The position numbers were made by a program, and so were the translations under genes. The notes beneath the pieces were generated by a model. That model was given only the letters and a program-made list of their open reading frames with translations, made no database searches and was not told the DNA's origin. Shown here one piece after another: positions 47,101-59,840 of a DNA stretch of 64,000 nucleotides (positions within the stretch are counted from its first letter, which is position 1; every line of letters begins with the position of its first letter). Origin of the DNA: Atrina japonica (taxonomy: Eukaryota; Mollusca; Bivalvia; Pterioida; Pinnidae). The DNA lies in the NCBI GenBank assembly GCA_030159075.1, contig BROG01000228.1, positions 310,001 to 374,000 of the forward strand, in the 5' to 3' direction.

Positions 47101-50100
47101 GTCGGCCATCGGCAATTTGCCGATTAAAATTCCAAATGGCCGAAAAATGTGCCTTGTATCTGCCAAAATGGCCGACTACTTCTCTGTCAAGCGGACAGGA
47201 TGGCCGATAAATTTCTGCTTGAAACGGACAGTCATTTTCCAACGATAGTTTATCACTTTATGATCTACCAGCAATTTTCGCACCCTAATATTTCATTCGG
47301 AATTTATAAATATACATATATTCTCAGTCTAAACGCACGAGGAGTTCCAGCTAAAAATACAGTATACTTCTTGGTCGTTCGAGCGCTTGGTGTAATAAGA
47401 GGTATCACCATTTGTCTCAAATTCAAGCGTCAAATTAATGGGTGTAGCTAATTGCCACAAGGTACTGCAAGGGGGGGGGTTACTATAAGGAAGACACTTG
47501 GTTCTTCAGAAGTCACCATTTTAACTTTTTATAATTTTAAATTGTTTCCCACTTGTTTGTGTAAATTTGATATAAATAATAAATATTATTACCACAAAGA
47601 GGATAATTTCCAGAAACCATCTTCACAATATTTCACTTAGATTTACGAGTGATTGTGAAAACGGCCTCTGTCAAAGATTCCCCCCCCCCCCCCATCGGTA
47701 AATGAAAATTCATTTTTTGTATTAGAAATCAGTAAAATCAACTTGAAAACATGTTCATAATATCCAAATGTGGTAGAATAGTGACCTCTAAAAAACATTG
47801 TGTCTTGTTGGGCTTTGCGGTATGTTATGGCACTTTGCGGTATGTTATGGCACTTTGCGGTATGTTATGGCACTTTGCGGTAATTAGACGTGCCGCAATG
47901 TTTCAAGAGTTACCCTAACTAAGACTGTAAGAGTAAGAGCAAGAGCGGTGAAACATGCCACCAAAGAAAATTCGTTTGGCAGAGGGACAGCGAACCCAAC
48001 AGCCTCAATGGCATCACTATGGGGTCTCATCTCCTCCTATCACAAAGATGATTTTCCAAACATCATGCGGTTAGCACAACTTGCATTGACATGTCCAGCT
48101 AATACAGCTGGATGTGAGCGTGGATTTTCGGTACAAAATCAGACATTGACTCCACTGCGCAATCGACTTCATACTGAGACTCAAGATAAGTTAATGAGAA
48201 TAAGGATAAATGATGAAAAATTGGAAACTTTTGATTTTTATGAAGCATTATCTACATGGAAAAACAAAACCAACAGAAAACTGTTCAGTATTGTTGCTGC
48301 AAAAAAATGAATATTAAATGACCTTTTGTGCATTGACTTACCTTTTTCATTGTTTTTGCTAAAAAAAAATATGGGCTAAAATATTTTGATGTTTAGGACA
48401 AAATGGCCTAGACTTTTTTTATGAAATAGGCCGTATGTCCTATAATGTTCCATTTCAATCTGAAACACTGTAGAATCAGAAATTTTTGTGAGGTTTAAAT
48501 TTCGTTGTTTAAAAAAATTAATGTGAATTTGTTGACATTAAATTTTGTTGAAGTAGTAACCCTGTTTGTGAGTTATCTAATTTCATTCCTTTCTCTAGTA
48601 AAACCCCAGTAATAAATAATAGTTGTTTATCAAAATGAAAAATCAGCAGAGAATCCTACATTGATTTATTTTTTATTTTTACTGGTGGGAAATGTCAGTG
48701 AAAAAATAGCTATAGCCCAGTAAATGTTCTGCTTTCATAGAAATTACACCAAATTAATAACTTAACAAAACATGATACTTGCATTAAATTACGTACCGGG
48801 TAGTTGCATTTTTGTACAGCATTGAATATTTTCAAGATTAATTAGTTGTTTAGGCCCTATCATCGATGATATAAGCACCAAGTGATCGTCATGAGTATAA
48901 GCGTACAACATGTCTACATGTATATCTTTCTTATTCAGTTATTTTACAAGTATTGGCATTTTATTTTCTTATAATATAAGTACTGTTGAAATTTAAGAAC
49001 GTGCAATGTAAAATGCAATGACAAAAGCGGCCAAATGTCGACATTTCTTAATTTTGTGTGTCATCAATACATGGTGAAAAATCTGAGTTTCAAATCTAAT
49101 TAAAGTATTATCAGGAATTAATTACATCTCTCTGCTGTTGATCGGTCATCTTTAAAGGTAATATGAAACAAAGGTATGCTTAATTAGGCACAACACTTCT
49201 CTATAGCATTATACTGATTGTATCGCTGGAGGCCTTGGTACTGTAAAAACAACACACAGGTGTGAAAGGATATACATCCTGTTGCACTTGTCAACCAATT
49301 CTTGTCAGAGATACAAACTTCATATTTTGCCAGTAGATTATCTGTGGCAAGTGCAATTGAATTATGTGGGTTTGAGTAATTGGGGTGGGGATCAAGATTT
49401 TGGTTAAAGTTTCAGGTTAAAGTAAATTCTGGGTAATGGATAGAGGTACAGACTTCAAACTTGGCCTGTAGGTATAAAAATGAACCTAATAAGAAATAGT
49501 TCCAAACACTAGGGCTTTATACTTGTGTCTAATTTACTGATCAGATTTTACTTTGCAATCCAGCCATACTGTCTTTAGTGGTTTCTTTTTAGTTTATATT
49601 TCAATGTAGCATATTTGATATCTTATTTTGATGTTAGTACATTTGTTTTACTTCTAACTTTATCTTTTTTTCAGGCAATAGAAGGACTGTCACACAACAC
49701 AAGTCTGAGACATCTAGATCTGTCTGATAATAGTATATCTGAGATATCAGATATCTCAAACCTTGTTAATTTAAGAGTAAGTATAAATAACAATCCATGA
49801 ACAAATTGAATTGTGAATATATATATATATACACACACACACAGGGGTGTGGAAAACTTTTGAAAAGTACTCGTCCATTGGACAAGTATGCATATAAAAA
49901 GAACGGGTCCGGATGTATAATTAGGACTTGCCCGAAAATAAACTGAACGGTTATGTTTCATTGCAATACAAATTTAGGACAATGATAAACTAAAAAAATC
50001 CAATTACCCATTCATTTTCATCCAAAATTTTACAAATGCACGAGACTGCAGGGTTTCCACTAGGAGCTAAGAGTCAGGGGTCAAATTTGAAAATTTCTGG

Positions 50101-51966
50101 GTGTTAAAACTCAAAATTGAGGAGTCATAATGAGTTGAGAGTCACAATTACAAGTTTTACTGCACTTTTTGTAAATGTAGATGCAATGTCTATAAGAAAC
50201 CTGTAAATGCTTAGCCAGTCAGGGTTACAATGTGTTACCATCTATAATGTGTAAAGTACACTTTTAAAATGAGTTCATCTATTTCTACTTCTAAATTTAA
50301 TGTCAACTTGATTTTCTTCTTTATTTGTGCATACTCCAGTCAGTTTTTAAATCATGGTTTATCACTGATTTTGGCCAGTGGAGTGGGGGATGGGGATTAG
50401 ATTAACTGCCCAGGAGATCGATTGGTTTTCATTCTAATAAGCCAGATATTTGTTTAACCAGTGCAAAACAATTGTCTAAAGTACTCTTTTAAATCACTGA
50501 ACATTATATTGGAAAAATGATTATATAAAATTCTCAGTAGATCTAGTAAAAAAACAAAAAACGCTGACGTTTGCATGTGCAAGTCACGGTAAAGTCACTT
50601 AAATTTTACTCTGTAAAAGATCGAAGAATAAAGTACAAAAGTGTGTCGGCATTGATGATATATTTCTTATAACAATCTAAGGCACAATAAGATGAATTGG
50701 AATTAGTTAGCTGTTACCGTAAACATTTAAAAAGAATAATAAACTTGTTCCCCTATTTTACGACATGCTGACCAATTTCGTGCATCTTACCATAAGGACC
50801 AACATGAACCGCTGACAGGCTTCGCATTGGTACTGCATAGTCATTAACAATCAGCAGTGTTGAGTGATAATAAGTTAATCTTGTTAAAACATTTGTTAAT
50901 TCAGAGACGGACAGGGGAGATTAATTACACCGCCCACTTGAAACTGACTGCTCGTCAATAAGCATGTTCTATCAAATTACACAATTTCATTGGTCGATCG
51001 CTTTACACATCTTTGTGAGAAACTTTAGCTTTACTCTTTGGTAAAAATATTGAGAGTCAAAAATAACCCCTGTGGAGAATTTGTCAAGCATCAAAATCGG
51101 GTTGTAGTGAAATTTTGGCGGTCAAAACCTAGAACCTTGAATCAAGTTGTAATGAACAAAAGTGGGGATTTCCAAATCACATTCCCATGGCATAGGCACT
51201 AGAATGGCACTGTGACTTTCAATTGATATCGCCATTATCCTCCATCAAGAAAATCCACTCGTCTAGACGAGTGGATGAGTACCCCTGTATATATATATAT
51301 GCAATTAGTTTTCATTTGTCCAAAATGGCAGACTTTTCTTTTTTTTAATTCAACTTGGAGTTGTCTCTTAGTAATGTGGAAAAACTAGGAATGATTATTA
51401 CAAAAGTTTAAGGAACACATGTTGGAGTTTGAGAGCTCCTTGTATAACATTTCATTTATTAGTGTCCAGGTTACACAGTGGCTAGTGCACTCATTTCTCA
51501 TCAATCCAACATGAGTTCAATTCTTGGATTGGACAGGGAAGTATGTGAGATGGTATGTTGGTTGCTGACGTGTGGATTTTTCTGCGGGCAGTCCGGTTTC
51601 ATCCCACAGCAAACACTTCTGTACGCCACATTGGAGAGACATTTATATAAGTTGCATCAACTTGTTTTCAATAATTGAAAAATAAATAAAGTTTGTTTTT
51701 ATAATCATTTTAGAGATATTGGACTTATGGTATGTGATAATTTTCCAGTACTTTGTGTTTTTATGTGAGTAAAAAGAAAGCATTTGCAATCATAAGTTAC
51801 ATGTTTTGAGTCTAAAATCTTATAACATTTCATAATATTTTTTGTTTTATAGACTTTACTGTTACATGGAAATATTTTGACTACAACTGAAAGAGTTCCA
51901 AAGCATTTACCAAAATCTGTAGTCATACTTTCATTGGCAGAAAATGAGATCACGGACCTGAACCAG
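44159..51966 (+). CDS. CEP97: Centrosomal protein CEP97, N-terminal LRR exons (partial)
   Basis: CEP97 works with CP110 at the distal end of centrioles and restrains cilium assembly. Five coding exons with GT-AG borders and matching phases: 44159-44298, 46087-46189, 46846-46901, 49675-49776 and 51853-51966, about 172 codons. They encode an unbroken series of SDS22-like leucine-rich repeats: [76 protein letters not shown] and [14 protein letters not shown]. These track the human CEP97 start closely (human, from memory: ILDKNQIIKLENLEKC, LVRM, SLAENEIRDLN). The start codon must lie upstream (candidate at 23,136). The LRR cap, CP110-binding region and IQ motif should lie beyond 64,000. Repeats fill every intron. 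Confidence 0.9.
45236..45420 (+). repeat. SINE (family C), second copy
   Basis: Resembles 28,600-28,745 (CATTGCACTYTRAAYCATGAA, CTCTC.CTTCT, AATTTTTARGG, AGTTTGCC). The A-box half of the head is degraded. Confidence 0.5.
45809..46047. repeat. GTATACCTGGA-ended MITE, copy 2
   Basis: Starts TACTGTATACCTGGATATTT and ends in the mirrored AAATTTCCAGGTATACAGTA. 239 bp, non-coding, TA-flanked. It ends only 39 bp before a CEP97 exon, so its sequence contributes to the branch-point and acceptor region of that intron. Confidence 0.85.
47084..48470 (+). mobile_element. Internally deleted hAT transposon
   Basis: The ends are CAGTGTTTCAGATTG and its exact complement (15 bp). TAGAAT lies directly outside both ends, a 6-bp target duplication. 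It contains the C-terminal part of a hAT transposase at 47,948-48,310: [33 protein letters not shown] and LMRIRI are the hAT dimerisation-domain signature of the ZNF862-like group. The N-terminal zinc finger and most of the catalytic core are missing. A 20-bp unit (TATGTTATGGCACTTTGCGG) repeats three times at 47,821-47,880. It sits in a CEP97 intron. Confidence 0.82.
49255..49600. repeat. GTGGCAAGTGCA-type dispersed repeat, copy 1
   Basis: Matches 60,470-61,060. Shared: GGCAAGTGCAATTGAATTATGTGGGTTTGA, AATTGGGGTGGGGATCAA, GAACCTAATA.AAGAAAT..TTCCAAACAC, GATTTTACTTTGCAATC and GTCTTTAGTGGTTTCTT. The copy ends about 80 bp before a CEP97 exon. Confidence 0.7.
49842..51287. mobile_element. Possible DNA transposon with CAGGGGT ends
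   Basis: Starts CAGGGGTGTGG and ends GAGTACCCCTG (7-bp inverted ends). Each subterminal region has a palindrome: ACTCGTCCATTGGACAAGT at the left, and the perfect 24-bp palindrome at 51,253-51,276 at the right. TA-rich tracts lie outside both ends. A second, nested block at about 50,049-51,080 has mirrored GAGAGTCA phrases. No transposase seen. Confidence 0.45.
51465..51650 (+). repeat. tRNA-derived SINE (family D)
   Basis: A-box-like CACAGTGGCTAGTGCACT, B box GAGTTCAATTCTTGG, then a body with GGGCAGTCCGGTTTCATCCCACAGCAAA. The Gly/Ser-rich open frame through it is not a gene. Confidence 0.6.
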
Positions 51967-53663
51967 GTAAAGACATTTTATCATATAATAGATGTATTGG
52001 CCAGATTGCCAACCACAATCTGGTCTTTGAAATGGAGATGTTTGTCTATCTATCTGTCTGTCAAAGTGTGTCAAAAATTTAGTTTAGGTCCCTTGTAGAA
52101 AGACCATTGATGAAATGTCTTTTAAATTTCACAAGTTGAACGACCTTGATGAGAATATATTCCTTTCAACCTTTGTTTTTGACTGACCTTGACAAGTCAC
52201 ATAATAAAATGGATATTGGAGTTTAGATCAGTTACAAGTACAAGTACACATGTCAGGCCTTTCATATTTCAAATGTAGATGGACTTTGATGGACACTATC
52301 CCATGCAACCTTCATTTTCAAACTTGACCTAGAACATTCCTAATCCTATTGTTCAGTTCCAAAAAGACAGTAGGAGTTTAAACCTTATGTTTAAGATAAA
52401 CCTTAATGACTTCTATCTGTGCAACCTTTGTGACCTTAACTTTCAATGTTTCTAGTCTCAAGAGTCAAATTTATGTTTAACTTTAATTAATTTACAGAAA
52501 TACCATAGGAGTTAGGCAACTCTTCTGATTTTTGTGGAAAATTTCCGCATTTATGAAGAAATTTCCACTTTCCACAAAATTTTATAGAAATTCTGCAATA
52601 TAGTGTAATGTTACATATTTCTGGATTCACGTTCGTTTCTGACTCTAGCATTATTGAACCTCAAAATCTGCATGATCAATTGCAAATGGCAATAAACAAC
52701 ATAATGTATGTTTCATATGTCTCTAGTTGGTGTATTTCTGTAAAACCAGAGGATTTTATATGTCCCAGGGGCATATAGAATATTCTGATTTTACCCAGCT
52801 TTTCCACAGAAATTAGTGGTCTTGATGTGGATGAAAATCATATCAAAGAAATATTATTATCACAAATTCAGGGATGATTATAAGAGTTTTCCAGGAATAA
52901 CTTTGTTACAAATTGGAGAAAATTACGCATATTGTAGTGAATGTGCATTATATTTTTCCATTGCATAAGGAGACTTAACCAATGTCAAACGGCACGTTGG
53001 GTGGTGGGTTAGGGGGAGAAACATCAGAATTACATTTCAGCAGCTAGTAATACAAAACATTGAATACTTTTTTTGCGGAGAAGTGGATAGTGGAAGTGTG
53101 ATAGATGCTGAAGTACTTTTCACAGATTTTGTTATAGAACATTCACTCCCTTCCTCAGTGGCTGATCATGCACTGATGATGCAGGGAAACTATTTGGGTG
53201 CTTGTTCAGAGGTTCTGATATTGCCAAAAAGAGATTTACAAGTTTTCTTTGTACTCTTTAAAGTGCTTGCTTGTTAATACTTTGCTGAAATTTGAAAAGA
53301 TTTGCCTTGTGTTTTATTTAGACTTTTTGTACATGTAGAATAAAGGAAATAATTTCAAAAAGAAACCCAAAAGTTTTAACTCTGGACAAGCGAAATAATT
53401 CTATAAAAGTACCATTGATTGTGAGCAGGGGGTGTGTGTCTTTGTCCTACTTGTACTTTCATGAGCACTACATCTGCAAACTTTGTTTGAGATCATGACC
53501 TTGAGCATATTAAGTTCCAAGATCAAATGTATATTGCAATTTATTTCAATTCTAAAAAGACCCTAGACAGAAATCCTTTCAAACTTTGTACATAAATGGA
53601 CCGTAATGAGCACTATCCTTTGGAATTCCCTTTAGCCATACAAAATATGTTGTTGTTACTAAG

Positions 53664-53841
53664 TACAGTCAAATTTGTTTATGAAGGCCACTTAGGGGGG
53701 ACAGGTAAAAGTAACCAATATAGACAGGTGCCCTTTCTAGGTTTATTCATTATAAAAAGGTTAATAAAGGTAATGTTTGAATGACCTTCAAAGGCAAGTG
53801 GCCTTTATACAGAAGTAGCCTATAATGCAAGTTTGACTGTA
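53664..53841. repeat. TACAGT-ended short element, copy 2
   Basis: Ends TACAGTCAAATTTG and CAAGTTTGACTGTA. The interior has mirrored GGCCACTTAGG / AAGTGGCCTTTATA. 178 bp, close in size to the copy at 27,203. Confidence 0.75.
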
Positions 53842-55631
53842 CATTATATGTGATAAATTATATCATTGTACTGGTCTACAATGGAAAAGAGCTAGGCCAA
53901 TCAAAAGTTCAAAACCAAACTTCAGAAGTTTCAATATGCAGCCCCTTTCAACTTTGTGTCCTAAATTCATAAAATTCACAGAAAAAATATGCAGCATTTG
54001 TGCAACTGCTTGACAAACTTTAACCATTTTGTTACTGGAATGGGTCAAAGTTCAAATCCAATTGGGTTTTGTGCCTTTCTATTGTCTGCAGGACTCATTT
54101 CAGAAATGGGTAAATATATTCAATTTCTTTAATTCAACGAAATTATGGCATACAATAACAGTTTCAATAGCTGAAATAAGTTTACTGATAGTTAAAATAT
54201 CATATGATCTCTCATCATTACCTTTTTTGTTGAATGAGTGAAAATAGTTCAAATGGGGTAGGGATGGTCGTTGGATATATTAGCATGATATTGTCCACTG
54301 TGAAGGGCAGTTTTACCTGTTCTTATTGTCATCAGTTTTGGATGGTTCTAATAATTCAAGAGGTGCACAAGGTACTATCAACGGCAACCTGTAACAAACG
54401 ATAAAGTTAAACAGGAGGTAGCCATCTTCAATAATGGATTACCAGAAGTTCAAGCCTGGTAACTCCTATATAGGTAGATGCTTGATTTCATTTCTGATGG
54501 CCTTGATCCCACCTTTGTGTTCCATTTTTGTATAATGTTCATTGTACTTGTATTTTGTCTGGGACTTTCTAATGCTTTGGTGTCAGTACCTTTTATATAT
54601 TACAAATGTTAGGTGAGGAAACAAAAAAAAAAAAAAATAACCACAAATTATTGATTTTGATGTCAAGTTTGATGAATGCAAATTCAGGATAAAATCAGCA
54701 AATGCATAAATTGATGAATCAACATTTAATTTAGGATTGATAGATATGTCACATTAATTTAGTCTGGCGTTCTGATTCATTTACCATGATAAATAGTCTT
54801 TCTTAAAGGTGCTGTTTTATGTCAATGAAACATTGAAAAAATTAGATTTTGACAAACATACGAAAATATGTGGTATTTATCAGACTTATGGGACTTTAAA
54901 ATCTTTATGAATTGTTCATCTTTTACCTTTGTTTGTTGACTTATGCCATACTCTGAGGGTTCTTTAAAGCAATATGAGCTGTTGTCTGTGGATCTTTGAA
55001 TCTGCCATCCCATATTAACTTTTGGTAATTTTTAAGAAAACTTTGTGTAAAGGAAGCATGTGCAATTCCCATAAACAATCTTGTGCCAGATTTTAATGAA
55101 AAAATAATATTTTTGACATTTGCATTTTACAGTGTCATACCCAGCTTATTGTTTTTATGCTGATAAGTGCTGATGAAATGATGATAAACTGCACAGTACC
55201 AGACATGTGACATAATATTTATATGGTGATTTTATATTTCAATATTCACCATTTACTATACATTTGTACATGTATATTCATTCCTAAATACTAAGATATT
55301 CCTTTCAAGTTTGGTTACTCTATAGATGAATTGATGAATATAATTATCTTACTTAGGTATATGTAGGTCACTCACGACACATGTTTATATATAGAAAATT
55401 TCACTATGAATATCTGTTCATTAAAATGTTGTTACTTTGTCACCTTTCCGGTCTGCCAATGGTCTGCCTGTGGAAATGTATGCCAATTTGACTTTGAATC
55501 ATGTGCTATTTTGTAACACTGCTGGTACCATTGACTTTTGTCTTACATAAAAACATCGCTACAGAAAATAAATATTAGAACGTTTAATGTTGTATGTCAC
55601 AATGAAATATATATACATGTGTATATATACA

Positions 55632-56540
55632 TATAGTGAAGACTGTCTTAAGTGACCTTCAAAGGGACTTGCAGATTTCAGTAACAGACAGGGAGTCACT
55701 TAATACAGACCAGTTTATATATAGGAAATACTGTTTGATGACTTTACATTCACACAGTACAATTCAGAGACAGGAAGTCATATAAATACAGTCATATAAG
55801 ACCAGGGTTTAATACAGACCAGTTTATATATATAAGAAATACTGTTTGACGACTCACATAAGTCACTTAATATACAGTTTGTATATAGGAAATACTGTTT
55901 GAGGACCCTAAATACAGTCACATAAGAGAGGGAGTCACTTAATACAGACCAGTTTATATATAGGAAATACTATTTGACTACCTTAAATACAGTCACATAA
56001 GAGAGGAGTCCCTTAATACAGACCAGTTTATATATAGGAAATACTGTTTGATGACTTTAAACACAGTCACATAAGACAGGAAGTCATTTAATATAGACCA
56101 GTTTATATATAAGAAATACTGTTTGACGACTATAAATACAGTCATATAAGAGAGGAGTCCCTTAATACAGACCAGTCTATATATAGGAAATACTGTTTGA
56201 CGACTATAAATACAGTCATATAAGAGAGGAGTCCCTTAATACAGAGAGGGAGTCACTTAATACAGACCAGTTTATATATAGGAAATACTGTTTGACGACA
56301 GTAAATACAGTCACATAAGACAGGGTGTCACTTAATACAGACCAGTCTATATATAGGAAATACTGTTTGACGACTATAAATACAGTCATATAAGAGAGGG
56401 AGTCACTTAATACAGACCAGTTTATATATAGGAAATATAGGAAATACTGTTTGATGACTATAAGAGAGGAGTCCCTTAAACACAGTTTATATATAGGAAA
56501 TACTGTTTGACGACAGTCATATAAGGAGCATCACTTAAAG
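55632..56540. repeat. Minisatellite array, unit about 75 bp, 11-12 copies
   Basis: Each unit contains GGGAGTCACTTAATACAGACC, AGTTTATATATAGGAAATACT and GTTTGACGACT..AAATACAGTCATATAAGA. Spacing between TAGGAAATACTGTTTGA marks is mostly 73-75 bp, with a few shortened or expanded units. The left edge (AGTGAAGACTGTCTTAAGTGACC) resembles the TACAGT-ended elements, suggesting the array grew from one. Confidence 0.9.
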
Positions 56541-56689
56541 ATATATAGCTGGGACTTTAAACACCTGATATTTCTAAAGAAATAGCTGGGGCCCTGAATT
56601 TCAACCTGGGCCCCTAGATATTTTGTTTTAGGGGCACAACTGGCCCCTGGATCCTGCAGCCAATTTAACTCCCTGTTATTACATAATAA

Positions 56690-57125
56690 ATATTTTTACA
56701 TCTGTGAGATTGAAATTTTTTTATGCCTTTGAGATGAAAGATTTTTTTTTAAAACATATAAGATTGAAGATATTTTTATGCCTTTGAGATCTAAGAATTT
56801 TTTTTGTGTGTCTGTTAAATCAAAGATTTTTTTACACCAGTGAGATTGAAGATCATTTTTATACCAGTTTGATTGTAGATTTTTTTTATACCTGTTAAAT
56901 CAATGATTTGTTTATGCCTGTGATATCAACAATTGAAGTACATATTGTTTATGGTCTGGCTATTTGTCTGATTTTTATTTAGACTTTGAGATCAAAGATT
57001 TTTTTACTCTAGTGAGATCAAAGATTTTTTTATGCCTGTAAGATCAAAGATTTTTTTATGCTGTGACTTTGAAATCGAAGTTTTTTTAACTCTATTGAGA
57101 GTAAAGATTTTTTTTTGCATTTGTT
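56690..57125. repeat. T-rich degenerate minisatellite
   Basis: About a dozen copies of GAGATCAAAGATTTTTTTATGCCTGT with spacing of roughly 30-45 bp and variable T runs. It begins about 150 bp after the 75-bp array. Confidence 0.8.
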
Positions 57126-57589
57126 GTTGGCTTATGCCAGTGCTTCTTCAATATTCTTCAATCTAATTAAAACCAATCTCTCACCGTTTTTTCGTTTTCT
57201 AATATAGGGCATATAAGATCTACTGCAATCTGCATTCACACGTGACCCCATAGCGGATTGTGTTAGATCCTGTATGTGACATATCAGAAAATGGGAGCGA
57301 TTAGGGATTGGTTTTTAATTAGATTGAATATTCTTTGACATGCCACAGTCTACTTGACAGGTGACTGAGGTTTTAAGTTTCATCTGAAGACTGGTGATTT
57401 TAACATATTATCATGTTAAGTCCTTGGTGAAAACATACTCACTACTCATACCTCTTTAAAACTTTAGGTATGACTTGGTACCCTAGCAGGAATCAAACCC
57501 AGGGCCTACCACCACAAGCGGTCCCCCAGATAAGGAATTTCATTGTTTTTCAGCAAAGGAGTATGTCATACTGAACCCATTAACCCCTA

Positions 57590-57667
57590 AAGACACATTT
57601 GGACTAGTCTAAGTTATTGATTTACAGAAGTTCCCATTGTTTTTCAGGGGTACATGTAGATGAGTTA
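57590..57667. repeat. TTAAC-ended mini element, copy 2
   Basis: TTAACCCCTAAAGACACATTTGGACT..TAAGTTATTGATTTACAGAAG..CCATTGTTTTTCAGGG..GATGAGTTAA. Inverted TTAAC/GTTAA ends; about 80 bp. Confidence 0.65.
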
Positions 57668-59739
57668 AGTAGGTCACTGTGTAGAAAATTTCACAATGAA
57701 GAAACCTAAGCTGATCTTGGGAGAAAGTTTGTCAGTTTACTTGTGGAAGGCTGGTGGTCTCTTTCTGGGTACATTATAACCATGCTCTTGGATCCAGCAT
57801 TAAAATCTTACAGCTGAAAAGTTGTTGAGTGTGGTGTAAAAACTAACTACAGTTTCTATCCTAAATTTTGATTAAATTTGGCATGGAACTTCTCCTGGTT
57901 TTTAAATGAGGTTAAGGATCAGTTTGATTACGGCCAACATGTGGTCATATTTTTGAGAATCTATATACCAATTACCAGACATTTAATTTCACTAATCAAA
58001 GGCTTTCTCTGTATCTTTGAAAGGGCAATATTTTCATGTCAGAATTTCATGTTACTGTGAAACTTCTTTATAAAGACCATGTTCAATACTTGGACATAAT
58101 TATTATCATGTAGTATTGCTTCTGAATTTGCTTGTATAAAGAAACATATTGCAAAAGCCAGTAACATCGACTGTGACTCAAAACAGACATCAGTGCAGTG
58201 ATAATGCAGGTAATAAATTGATCAAGTTGATTTGAAGTCCTCGTAAATGTATAATTATTTATGCATGTGTAAAAATACCCAATTTTGTATACAGATTGCG
58301 ATCATAGTGACAATTTAATTATTGCAGGGATGAAATGCATATTAAAAATTCAATTCCATTGAATTCAGATCTACGTGCCTGCAATTTATTTTTCCCAATT
58401 TGACACAAATTCATATCAAAATTCCCAACTGGCCTGTTACATGTAGTTTGAAGTTTTGACTAAATGTGCACGTTTTGAATTTTATCTCAGCTCAGTTCTG
58501 TTATTTCGATGGTTGATGGTTATCAATGTTATGTACGTTTATTTTAAGCAAAAGTCTCTTTTTAGGTGTTCAAAATGTCAAAGTAACTGAAGATGGTTGT
58601 TTATTATAAGGTGGTTTGACTGACTATAAAATATTCATAAAAATGGCTTAACTCAGTAGGAGAAGGGAGAGGGGACATTTTCCATTTTCCAGTTAATTCA
58701 AGAGAAATGTAAGCAAAGCGTCCTTCTTGGTTTTAGAACATTTTATGTCAAACGCGATAAAGTTATCATAAAATTATTGTACTGTATCTCAATATGATGA
58801 TGGATAATTATGCCAGGAAGAAAGAAAGTAATAGGAGAGTGCTGATAGTGATTTTATGTAAATTTGCTTCCTTTGTAATTAAGCAACAATCAAAAAATTC
58901 AAGTTGATGGCTGTAATTCATATGAATTGTAATGTGTATGATTAGGTAATAAAGGCTGCTTCCAGCTGCGTCATATTTCAGAACGATGGCAAATTAAGAC
59001 ACAGTTGTAAATGTTAATGCAGCTAAATTGTACAGCAGAATATGTCTGGAGTCCACTCATTCTGACATGAAAATATTACTGATTTGAAAAAACAGAGGAA
59101 GCCTTCAATCTGTGAAAATATAAGTTTGATTATTAGTCCATTACTGGTGATACCAGGTGGGTGGGGAAGGGGGAGGCTAAAGGATTTATACCTGTCCATT
59201 CCTAAACTTGTATGGCTGGTTAAGGTTCTGGTTAAATTTAAATAATCATTCACTTGATAATATTTCCATGGACATGGGACATCTATTGACATTGGAATAC
59301 TCTCAAAATGTTTTTTTAAAGATATCAATATTTGATTACTTTGGTAAATGGTATCTACCTTAGGTAGGGATTTTCAACAATCTTTTTGGAATGGGGCTAG
59401 AATTGGAAATTTCAACAATATTTTTTAAAAATGGAATTCTAAAAACAAAACTGTTTGAAATTGCAAAAATCTCTTTAAATTCATTGTCATTTGACATCAG
59501 CTGGGAAATATTGGATGCAGATTGGGGAAAAAATGCATTTTTTGCAATGGGAACGGGACCTGATTTCGGTCCCCTATGGTAGGGTGGAAAATCTCTGATA
59601 CGTGTTTGTTATACTAAAAACTCTATTCTACATCAATGTATACAAAGTATATGTCTTTCTGTCTACCAAGAGGAAGTGGCACATCCATGGGTCAGTAAAA
59701 AAAAAACCAAAATACTGTCTATTTTCCAAAAATGGGGGT

Positions 59740-59840
59740 CAAGCCTTTTTCTGTCAAATTTGGGAAATTGCCATTGGCAACGCAATTGGGAATTTTAACG
59801 TGAATTTGTGTCATATTGGGAAAAATTTTGTGCACACATG
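59740..59840 (+). repeat. AATTGGGAATTTTAACGTGAA repeat, inverted to 62,070
   Basis: This segment (TTGGGAA..TGCCATTGGCAACGCAATTGGGAATTTTA, TGAATTTGTGTCATATTGGGAAAAATT, TGTGCACACATGG) reappears reverse-complemented at about 62,062-62,165, with a poorer copy near 58,380-58,440. Together with the neighbouring CAATGGGAACGGG / CCCATTGC phrases they are copies of one dispersed repeat in opposite orientations. Confidence 0.7.

Noticed and set aside
47452..47640. Open frame in the 47 kb hAT
   Set aside because: Low-complexity with a G-run start; not similar to transposase.
55632..56540. CRISPR-like spacing of repeats
   Set aside because: The units are contiguous and the whole unit repeats. There are no unique spacers, and the genome is eukaryotic.
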